Part shown: piece after piece, positions 35,742-43,513 of the stretch
Numbering within the stretch: position 1 is the stretch's first letter
How the letters are laid out: each line of letters opens with the position of its first letter
DNA from: Erythrobacter sp. HL-111
GTDB taxonomy: Bacteria; Pseudomonadota; Alphaproteobacteria; Sphingomonadales; Sphingomonadaceae
DNA length: 64,000 nucleotides
Reading direction: 5' to 3'
Assembly (NCBI RefSeq): GCF_900105095.1
Contig: NZ_LT629743.1
Coordinates: 1,116,001 to 1,180,000, forward strand
Notes under the pieces: generated by a model
Database searches by the model: none
What the model was told of the DNA's origin: nothing
The model's input: the letters and a program-made list of their open reading frames with translations, nothing else
Translations under genes and position numbers: made by a program

Positions 35742-37640
35742 ATGCGCGCAAGGTATCTCCATTTCGTCCTGCTCGCTGCTTCAGCGATCGTGTTCCTTCT
35801 GGTCCCCGTCACTGAAGGGCCTTTCAGGTCAAGCGCATTGGCAGCTGGTAAGTGTGGCGGCGTCAACCAGCAGGCGTGCAAGGTCTGGCAGCGGCCCGGC
35901 AGGCCCTGCGATGCTGGCCTCGTCGAGGTAACCTCGAACGCGCTCGATCCCAATGCGGGGCGCTGCGTCCGAAAAAGTTCGGCGCGCAAGGGCTGCGGCA
36001 AGGAAGGCCAGCGCGCCTGCACCGTTTTCGAAAGACCCGGTCGTCCCTGCGACGGCCGGCTGGTCGAGCGCACCAGCAATTACCTCGATCCCACTGCCGG
36101 TCGCTGCGAAAAATTCGATCCGGACAATCCCGGCACGATCATCGACAACGTTCGTGACCTCGGAAACGTGATCGTGGCCACATCGACGGACACGGTGACG
36201 CAAGTTCCCGCCATCATCGGCTTGGCGAGCAGGGACGCCGGGCGGCTTGCGCCCCTGAGTTTCGAACTGAGCGGCATGTGGACCCGCTGCGCCGCCGGTT
36301 TCAACGGCATGCGCCGGGGCAGCGGCCAGGGATTCTATGATGCGATCCTGGCCAGCCCCTGCTTCCTCGACACTCTCGAGGTCGCGCGCAGGCATGGCTA
36401 CAGGACGGTGACGATCGGCCTTGCCGGTGGCGCGGCCGGTGGTGTCGGCGTCGAGCTGGAAAGCGGGCTGGCCTTCGACGTCGCGGGCGTGCGCAACGCC
36501 ACCGCCTATGACAGCCAGGCCCTGAAGATCAACAGCTACGGGGCGGGCGGCGCGCTCTCGATCGGGCTGTGGCGACCGGCAAACGATGCCCTTGCCGGGG
36601 ACGGCCAAGGGATCGCAGGCGGGATCGAGGCGTTCGGCGGATCGGGCGGCGGTATCTGGTATGACTACGACCGGAACTTCACCGGCTTCAGCGTCAGCGT
36701 GACGGCCGGGGCCGGCGCCGAGGCCGCCTATGTCCGCAACACCGTCCAGGTCCAGGGCACCAATATCCGCCCCGTAAGGCCGGACGCCCGCGCCAGGGGA
36801 TACGAAGGCGGCAATGGCGACATGGTCTTCGGCAACGGAGACCGGATTGGAGCCGGACCCTTCGGCCGCGCTCCCGACCCCACGCTCCTCAAGCTGTGCA
36901 ACGATTCGGGCGAGCAATTCATGTATGCGGCGCTCGCCTATTACGACGTGGGCTCCCGCCGGGGAGGCGGCGGTTGGACATCGAAGGGCTGGTTCGAGAT
37001 AGCCGACGGGGAATGCCGCAATGTCGTTCTTCCGCAAGACGAGACGGGCGGACCCTATGGCGGGGAGGTCTACATGATGGGCACTGCCGAGCGGGCCGAC
37101 TGGAACCTGCCCGACGCGACCTTCTGCGTCGGCCAGCGGGATGAGTTCAGGATCGTCGATGCGGACAGCATCGCCTGCGACGGGCCGGACTACATGCTCA
37201 CCTCGAAGCGATTCGAAGTGAGCCGGGGCAGCGAGAATGTCTTCACCTTCGCTCCCGGCACGAGGGTCGCGGAGAAAACGATCCTCGAGGTCTGCAATCG
37301 AACCGGCAGGCCCACCATCGACTTCGCCATCGCGAGCGACCGCGGTCCGGCGCATGGCGGAATCGTGTCCCAGGGCCGGTGGAGCATAGAGCGCGGCGAA
37401 TGCCACGAGATGAACCTTGTCGATGCGGTATCCGGGCACGGCAAGAGGGGCGCCATTTTCCTGACCGCGCACTCCGACGTAGCGAGCTACGGCTATGGCG
37501 GGGGACGCATGTGCTTCGACGCCGGGAACGGGACGCGCATCGAACATGCGGACACCGCGGAATGTCCGTCCGGCCTGAGAGAGACTGCCCGGATCGAAGT
37601 TCGCCCGGGCCGGCCGGCAAGGTTCGACTTCCATGATTAG
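35742..37640 (+). CDS. Secreted modular protein with Cys motif repeats and DUF1036-like domains
   Basis: Protein of 632 residues. The signal peptide (FVLLAASAIVFLLVPV) is followed by two copies of a 37-residue Cys motif, at about 38-75 and 84-122, each with QxAC, RPGRPCD and LDPxAGRC. A Gly-rich middle (TIGLAGGAAGGVGVELESG) looks beta-structured. Two C-terminal DUF1036-like modules follow, at about 385-480 (LKLCNDSGEQFMYAALAYYD, then GWFEIADGECRNV) and 510-600 (LEVCNRTGRPTIDFAIASD, then GRWSIERGECHEM). DUF1036 proteins are exported and of unknown function. The next gene also encodes an exported protein. Confidence 0.75.
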   Translation: MRARYLHFVLLAASAIVFLLVPVTEGPFRSSALAAGKCGGVNQQACKVWQRPGRPCDAGLVEVTSNALDPNAGRCVRKSSARKGCGKEGQRACTVFERPGRPCDGRLVERTSNYLDPTAGRCEKFDPDNPGTIIDNVRDLGNVIVATSTDTVTQVPAIIGLASRDAGRLAPLSFELSGMWTRCAAGFNGMRRGSGQGFYDAILASPCFLDTLEVARRHGYRTVTIGLAGGAAGGVGVELESGLAFDVAGVRNATAYDSQALKINSYGAGGALSIGLWRPANDALAGDGQGIAGGIEAFGGSGGGIWYDYDRNFTGFSVSVTAGAGAEAAYVRNTVQVQGTNIRPVRPDARARGYEGGNGDMVFGNGDRIGAGPFGRAPDPTLLKLCNDSGEQFMYAALAYYDVGSRRGGGGWTSKGWFEIADGECRNVVLPQDETGGPYGGEVYMMGTAERADWNLPDATFCVGQRDEFRIVDADSIACDGPDYMLTSKRFEVSRGSENVFTFAPGTRVAEKTILEVCNRTGRPTIDFAIASDRGPAHGGIVSQGRWSIERGECHEMNLVDAVSGHGKRGAIFLTAHSDVASYGYGGGRMCFDAGNGTRIEHADTAECPSGLRETARIEVRPGRPARFDFHD

Positions 37641-37747
37641 CCGGGCGAGCGCGCCATGCCTTGGACGTGAAGCCAGACCATTCTCACGGAGTCGGCGCAG
37701 TGCGGACCCGGCTTGCGAACCTGAACACGGGAAAAAGGACGGGCACC

Positions 37748-39070
37748 ATGAGGTCGGCTAAGGCCGCGTCGGCCATGATCCTCGCAACCCTCGCCGCGGC
37801 GACCCCCGCCTCGGCCTCCCAAGGTGCGGGCGCCGGACCTTTCGAGCCGGGCGAGGTCGTGCGCTATCAATGCGCCGGCGAAACGGGCCTTATCGCGCAA
37901 TACGCCAGCGTGTGGGGCACGTCGGCGGTCGAGGTCACCGTGATCAAGGCCAATTCCGCCAGCTCCGGCCATGACGGCCGCTTCGTCCTCGTCGCGGGGC
38001 CTACCGGCAGCGGCGTCCGCTTCACCAACGCGGATGCGGTATTCCACGTGAAGGGCGAGAAGGCCCGGCTCGATGTTCCGGAAGGGGCGCATGGCCCCGC
38101 CGTCGAGGCCACGGATTGCGCCGCTGTCGCGCGTCCCGAAGCAGCAGGGATCACCCAAGCGGCACAGGCGGGGGCCTATTTCGTTGCGCCTGACAGGAGC
38201 GCGGAGGGGATGCAGCGCTATTTCATCGAAGCGGAAACGATCTGTTTCGCGGTGGGGCTTCCAAGCTTCTTTGCGCTCAGTCCCGGAGCAGGCGAAACGG
38301 GGCCGCTGGTCCATACGGAGAACGAGACGGACCCGGTCTCGGTCGGGGAGGTCGACGCCGGGACAGGAACCCGCCGATACTCCCTCTCGCGCCGATCGGA
38401 CCCGGAAACTCCCGTCTATCTCACCTTCGCGGCGCCGGGAATGCTGGAAGGATCGCTCAGGGCGACCTCGGGCCTTTCGAGCATTTCGAACGGACAAGGC
38501 GAACGCCGCGAATGCATCGACAATGGCGACCTTGCCTATGCCGCTGCCTCGCGAACGTCGCATGTCACGATCTCGCTCGAACAGGACGGTTCCCTGACCT
38601 ACCGCAACGGGGTTGACCCCGCCGATCCGGAACGCCTGATCAGGAGCGGCGTGATGTCGCGCGATGCGATCGGCACGAGCTTCCATTTCTTCGGCTCGAA
38701 CGGCGTGTATGTCCGTGTTTCGACCAATGATCGCGGAGCCTTGGTTCCGAATACCTGGTCCACCACCCTGGCCGGCACCGAGATGACGGACCAGCCGCGA
38801 GCCTATTTCATCGCGGACCCCGACCTGCTGCTTCGGCGGGCGCGAACGATTTCTTCCTCCACGGCCCGAACGATCCGGCAGCTGGGGATATGCAACCACC
38901 TTGCCGGCGAGGTCGGTGACAGCGCATCGCGCAATGCGCAGATCGAGGCCAGCTGGGCGAAGGAAGGATGCGACGATGTCGTGAAGCGGCACGCCGACCT
39001 GCTCGAGAATGCCGGCCTGCCCGATGCTCTCGTGCAGTGGATGATCGCCAACGCTCCCGTGTGGATCTGA
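37748..39070 (+). CDS. Exported protein with MliC-like N-terminal domain
   Basis: Protein of 440 residues. The signal peptide MRSAKAASAMILATLAAATP has an A-S-A-S cleavage region. The first mature domain (VVRYQCAGETGLIAQYASVW, VTVIKANSASSGHDGRFVLV, AVFHVKGEKARLDV) resembles MliC-type C-type lysozyme inhibitors. The remaining 300 residues are unassigned, with several Cys and a helical C-terminus (RHADLLENAGLPDALVQWMI). The ATG at 37748 puts the signal peptide at the N-terminus. It follows the DUF1036-like gene by 107 bases, possibly one transcript. Confidence 0.65.
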   Translation: MRSAKAASAMILATLAAATPASASQGAGAGPFEPGEVVRYQCAGETGLIAQYASVWGTSAVEVTVIKANSASSGHDGRFVLVAGPTGSGVRFTNADAVFHVKGEKARLDVPEGAHGPAVEATDCAAVARPEAAGITQAAQAGAYFVAPDRSAEGMQRYFIEAETICFAVGLPSFFALSPGAGETGPLVHTENETDPVSVGEVDAGTGTRRYSLSRRSDPETPVYLTFAAPGMLEGSLRATSGLSSISNGQGERRECIDNGDLAYAAASRTSHVTISLEQDGSLTYRNGVDPADPERLIRSGVMSRDAIGTSFHFFGSNGVYVRVSTNDRGALVPNTWSTTLAGTEMTDQPRAYFIADPDLLLRRARTISSSTARTIRQLGICNHLAGEVGDSASRNAQIEASWAKEGCDDVVKRHADLLENAGLPDALVQWMIANAPVWI

Positions 39071-39373
39071 TCCTGGCCCTACAAATGCCGCTCATTGCCG
39101 CCGCTCGAGTTCTGGCGCGGGGTCAGGCCCATTCACGCCGACAGGCTTCGGCCGTTGGCGAAGATGGCAGGATCGGGCACGCAGGCCACCATGGCGCTGG
39201 CCCGATGCCGGGTATCTTCATCAGCCTGCACATCGCGCTCGGCCTACACTATCCACGCTCTGCCGCATCGGCCGCTTCGCCCTGAGGCAGGTTAGGCTGC
39301 CGGCCCCCCTCGGGCGATAGGCTCCGCCGCGACTTTCGTCACCAATGGCGAAGCAGACCGATGGAGAGAACCG
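39071..39373. other. Intergenic region before the ferritin-like gene
   Basis: About 300 bases; no gene, RNA or repeat recognised. Presumably contains the promoter of the following pair. Confidence 0.4.
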
Positions 39374-40651
39374 ATGGCCTTCAATCCGCTTGCCGAGAAA
39401 GGCATTCCGCTGGACCGGCAGCTGCGCAACTGGTCCGAACTTTCAGTCGAGCCTTACAGCACGCAGGACGTGCACCCCTACACACGCTGCCGCGTGATCA
39501 TGATGAACGGCATCGAGGTCGAGGCGATCATGAATTCGCACAACGCTGCGCGGCGGATCTCCGACAGCGGGCTCAAGCAGGCCCTCGCACTCACGCGGCG
39601 GGTGGAACAGCAGCAGCAGAAAGTGGTGAACTGGCTGATCCCGGGAAGCGAGAGCACAATCGCCAACACCATCGGCTATGAACAGGTGGCGGTCGACCTC
39701 ACCAGCTGGATCGCCCGGCACGAGCCCGACCCCTACCTGCGGCAGGTCTACGAATTCGGCGTGCTGGAGGATTACGACCACCTCTATCGCTACGCCAATC
39801 TGATGGATCTGATGGGCGAACGGCGCAAGGCGGAGGAGGTAACCGGCGACCTGACTGAAATCCTGCCGGGCCGCCCGACGATCTTCCAGCACCGCGATCC
39901 GCATGACGAATTGCGCCGGCCGATGACGGTCGAGGCAGCAAGCGTTCAGTCGATCCTCAACGCGCTCACCGTGCTTTCGGCAGAGCAGCAGACGATGAAT
40001 TTCTACATGACCGTCGGCAACCGGCCCGAACACCCGCTCGCTCGCGCGCTGTATCAGGAAATCGCGATGATCGAGGAACAGCACGTCACGCATTACGAAT
40101 CGATCCTTGATCCGATGACCCCCGAACTGCTCAATCTCGTGCTGCACGAATACAACGAATGCTGGCTCTACTGGTCGTGCAGCGAGACCGAGACCGATCC
40201 GCGCATCCGGCAGATCTGGGAGCTGCACCTCGCGATGGAGATCGAGCACCTGCGGATCGCCTGCGAGGCGCTCAAGGCGGAGCATGGCCTCAACGCGGCG
40301 GACTTGTTCCCGAAAGGCGGGTTCGACAAACCGATGACTTTCGAGCCGAACAAGGAATATGTCCGCGACGTGCTCGACCGCACGCTCGACTGGACCGGCT
40401 GGGACAGCGAATTCGTGCCGATCGGTGACTTGCCGCAGGATCACCGCTTCTTCGATTATCAGCGGCAGGTGAACGAGGGCGACGTTCCGTCCGAAGACGT
40501 CATTGCGGCGCATCGCAGCGAGCGCGGCAGCGAATACCGCTTTGCCACCGAAGGCGATCATCCCATCATTGCCCTGCGCGACAGCGGAACGGGCGAGGAC
40601 ACCGCCTATGCCAGGGCCGAACGCGAAGCCCGCAGGGAGTTCGCGCAATGA
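39374..40651 (+). CDS. Ferritin-like superfamily protein
   Basis: Protein of 425 residues. Two helical regions carry carboxylate and histidine ligand patterns of the ferritin-like fold: FGVLEDYDHLYRYANLMDLM near residue 125, EIAMIEEQHVTHYESILDPM near 232, and HLAMEIEHLRIACEALKAEH near 287. Such long ferritin-like proteins are hypothetical and occur in stress loci of alphaproteobacteria. The start follows GATGGAGAGAACC. The TGA stop overlaps the ATG of the next gene (ATGA), so the two are translationally coupled. Confidence 0.75.
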   Translation: MAFNPLAEKGIPLDRQLRNWSELSVEPYSTQDVHPYTRCRVIMMNGIEVEAIMNSHNAARRISDSGLKQALALTRRVEQQQQKVVNWLIPGSESTIANTIGYEQVAVDLTSWIARHEPDPYLRQVYEFGVLEDYDHLYRYANLMDLMGERRKAEEVTGDLTEILPGRPTIFQHRDPHDELRRPMTVEAASVQSILNALTVLSAEQQTMNFYMTVGNRPEHPLARALYQEIAMIEEQHVTHYESILDPMTPELLNLVLHEYNECWLYWSCSETETDPRIRQIWELHLAMEIEHLRIACEALKAEHGLNAADLFPKGGFDKPMTFEPNKEYVRDVLDRTLDWTGWDSEFVPIGDLPQDHRFFDYQRQVNEGDVPSEDVIAAHRSERGSEYRFATEGDHPIIALRDSGTGEDTAYARAEREARREFAQ

Positions 40652-41190
40652 CCCAGCAGCACGGAACGCTTCGCCACGCGATGGACAAGACCACCGATAT
40701 GCTCGGCGGCCTGATGGGACGGGCCAAAGCCAGGGGTGCGGGCGCGCATTCCGCCGACAGCTTCGTCGAGAATGCCGCGATCGGCAATCGCTACGAGGTG
40801 GAGGCGGCGCAGGTCGCGCTGAGGCGCAGCCGCTCCGATCCGGTTCGCACGGCAGCGCGGCGCATGATCGTGGATCACACCGCGATGACGCACCAGTTGC
40901 AATCCGCGCTGCGGATGAGCGAGACCTCCGGCGTGCCCTCTCCACCGGCAGGGCTGGACACAAGGCGGAGCAAGCTGGTCGAGCATCTCGAGGCGGCGCC
41001 CGATGACGCCTTCGACAAGGCCTATCTCGACCAGCAGGTGCTCGCGCACAAGGAGAACCACGATCTCCTGGCAGGCTATGCGAAGAACGGCGACAACCCG
41101 CAGCTGCGTTCTCTCGCCGCGTCGGCCGCGCCGGTGGTGCACCGCCACCTCGCCATGCTGGAAGCCCTGCAGGCGGATCATCGCGGCTGA
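40648..41190 (+). CDS. DUF4142 family protein
   Basis: Protein of 180 residues. The DUF4142 helical bundle spans residues 35-175: SFVENAAIGNRYEVEAAQVA, RRMIVDHTAMTHQLQSAL, FDKAYLDQQVLAHKENHDLL, and VVHRHLAMLEALQ, each with conserved His/Glu. Unlike most DUF4142 proteins it lacks a signal peptide. It is coupled to the ferritin-like gene upstream. Both may form helical-bundle metal or stress proteins; activity unknown. IS1380 copy 2 lies 150 bases downstream. Confidence 0.85.
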   Translation: MTQQHGTLRHAMDKTTDMLGGLMGRAKARGAGAHSADSFVENAAIGNRYEVEAAQVALRRSRSDPVRTAARRMIVDHTAMTHQLQSALRMSETSGVPSPPAGLDTRRSKLVEHLEAAPDDAFDKAYLDQQVLAHKENHDLLAGYAKNGDNPQLRSLAASAAPVVHRHLAMLEALQADHRG

Positions 41191-41341
41191 GAAAACACGC
41201 AGCCGCTTCGCAGGCGTGCAGGGTTCGGTTTGGTCCGATAAAGGACGGAAAGGCCGCAAGAACGAAGCCAATGATCGAACGGGCCAGCTTCGGTTCCGCA
41301 GTTGGGTGTGGCTCAAGATGGATAGGGGACAAAGGGTATAG

Positions 41342-43000
41342 CCCGGATTATTCACCGGCAGTGGTCTGACGGGTTGGCGGGAGTGGCGTAAGCATTTGCA
41401 TTGTTGTAGGAATGTGGTTGCTTAAGCCAGACCTGCAACGGGGCAAAATATGCCACAGACCACACCCGCCGGATGCGATGATAGCGCGTCCGTATTTTCG
41501 TTTCCAGCAGTGCGCGGCAAGAAGGTCACAGCTGCGTTTGACGGCGGCAGGCTGACCTCGGATGGCGGGGTCCTGGTGCTGGCTCAGGCCGAGCGCATGA
41601 TGGGGCTCTGCCAGCGGCTTGCGGCGTGTATTGCCGATCCGCGCGATCCTGCTCGGGTGGTTCATCGGCTTGAAGATATCCTGCGCGCGCGGATGTTCGC
41701 GATCGCCTGCGGCTATGAGGATGCCGATGATCTCGACGCTCTGCGCGATGATCCGGGCTTCCGCCTTGCGCTGGGCAAGCTGCCGGGATCGGGTGCGGGG
41801 TTGGCCAGCCAACCGACGATGAGCCGCTGGGAGAATGCGCCGAGCACGCGCGAGCTGGCAAAGATGCTGGGGATCATGATCGACATCTACTGCGCCAGCT
41901 ACCCCACTCCGCCGGCGGCGGTGACGCTGGATATCGATGACACCTGCGACGTCGTGCACGGCTATCAGCAACTCTCCTTCTGGAACGGACATCATGGGGA
42001 GCGCTGCTTCCTGCCGATCCATGTCTACGACACGGCAACGGGCCGGCCGGTGGCGATGCTGCTGCGCACGGGCAAGACGCCTTCTGGCAAGGAGGCGGCA
42101 GGGCATATCCGGCGTCTGGTGCGCCATCTTCGCCGCCACTGGCCCGATACCCACATCACCATCCGAGGCGACGGGCATTATGGACGGCCCGAGGTCATGG
42201 CCTTCTGCGAGGCGGCCCATGTCGATTACGTGTTCGGTCTGCCGACCAACGCCGCGCTGCGCGCTGATCCGGTTATCGTCACTGCCGCCGATGCCTGCGC
42301 GGTCCGCCGCGCCGAGTGCCAACTCCCGGTCCTGCGCAGCTATGCCGAGACCCGCTACGGCGCGAAGAGCTGGAACCGCCAGCGCCGCGTCGTCGCCAGG
42401 ATCGAGGCCAGCACGCTGGGCATGGATATCCGCTATGTCGTCACATCGCTAACCCAAGGCTCGGCTGAATACATCTATGACACGCTCTACTGTGCGCGCG
42501 GGCAGGCCGAGAACTTGATCAAGCTGCACAAGACCCAGCTGGCCAGTGACCGCACCTCGTGCCGGTCGGCGAACGCCAACCAGATGCGCCTGATCCTGCA
42601 CACCGCTGCCTACTGGCTGCTGTGGCGCGTTCAGCAGGCGATCCCAAAGACCACCGCTCTGGCAAAAGCCGAGTTTACGACCCTGCGCCTGCGGCTGCTC
42701 AAGGTTGCTGCCCGCGTCATGGAAAGCGCCACCCGAATCCGCGTAGCGTTCGCCTCTGCGTGCCCCGATGCCGATCTGATGCGTGCCATCGTTCTCGCGC
42801 TCAAGCCTGCGCCGACGTAGCGGGCGCGGCAGTGCCGCAGAAACCCCGAGCCAAGTCCTTCAACCAGAAAAGCCCATCGATCACAGCGCGGTGAAACAGA
42901 CGCCAGCGGTGCCGCACGCCCGCTCTACGCCGCCGCACGCAGCAGTGGCGTCAAGCTCGCGCCGAGAGGCGCCCAACCGCATCGCCGTGAATAAGAGAGG
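41342..43000 (+). mobile_element. IS1380-family insertion sequence, copy 2
   Basis: 1659 bases, differing from copy 1 (offset exactly 24134) at only four positions noted in the transposase gene: 41572, 42145, 42166 and 42169, all synonymous. The inverted repeats are the same. The 4-base flanks are ATAG on the left (41338-41341) and TTAG on the right (43001-43004), so the target duplication is not perfect. Confidence 0.93.
41450..42820 (+). CDS. IS1380 family transposase (copy 2)
   Basis: Protein of 456 residues, identical to the transposase of copy 1, with the same DDE signatures (FDGGRLTSDGG, TLDIDDTCDVV, IRGDGHYGRP). Intact and probably active. Confidence 0.95.
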   Translation: MPQTTPAGCDDSASVFSFPAVRGKKVTAAFDGGRLTSDGGVLVLAQAERMMGLCQRLAACIADPRDPARVVHRLEDILRARMFAIACGYEDADDLDALRDDPGFRLALGKLPGSGAGLASQPTMSRWENAPSTRELAKMLGIMIDIYCASYPTPPAAVTLDIDDTCDVVHGYQQLSFWNGHHGERCFLPIHVYDTATGRPVAMLLRTGKTPSGKEAAGHIRRLVRHLRRHWPDTHITIRGDGHYGRPEVMAFCEAAHVDYVFGLPTNAALRADPVIVTAADACAVRRAECQLPVLRSYAETRYGAKSWNRQRRVVARIEASTLGMDIRYVVTSLTQGSAEYIYDTLYCARGQAENLIKLHKTQLASDRTSCRSANANQMRLILHTAAYWLLWRVQQAIPKTTALAKAEFTTLRLRLLKVAARVMESATRIRVAFASACPDADLMRAIVLALKPAPT

Positions 43001-43513
43001 TTAGCGCCCGCGCGAGGAACCCGCGACGAAGTCCGGAGAGCGCCACCGCGGCTGCCGGGTTACAGACGTTACGGCGGGTTGTTTGTCGCTTGGGCGGGGG
43101 CAACACGGGCAGGTTCGGGGCATACCGGCAAGGGCTACGACGGCGCACCGTCCAGGATAAGGGCGCAAAGCTGTCGCTCGGAGACGATCATGCGCACGGC
43201 AAGTCGCACCCGTTACCGGTCTTGAGCGGGGCCGTTGCGCGACCGCGTGCTGGGCTGCTTCAGCCTCGTCGCCGCCAGAACTGGAGGTTCTCCTGCGGAC
43301 CCCTGAGCTGACACCCGGGATTGGAGTGGCTCGCCTCCGCGAACCCGACGCTGCCTCCCTGTTGCCGCAAGTTGCACTTTTTGCGATGCTCCCGTGCATT
43401 CGACGTCTTGCGACCCAGCGACAAAGCCGACCCCGCTCGGAAGCAGGATTATTTGGCTTGGGCGCACGAAAAAATTCCACGCCTCGCGCAGGAATCGAGG
43501 AGGACCATTCGGC
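43001..43513. other. Intergenic region between IS1380 copy 2 and the HWE kinase
   Basis: About 510 bases with no recognised gene. Reading frames exist on both strands but show no protein-like features. It may contain the kinase promoter or remnants of what the IS disrupted. Confidence 0.4.

Noticed and set aside
17208..43000. Composite transposon bounded by the two IS1380 copies
   Set aside because: The 22.5 kb between them is normal chromosomal gene content including leuB, recO, ilvE and nadE, and copy 1 has its own perfect target duplication, so it inserted alone.
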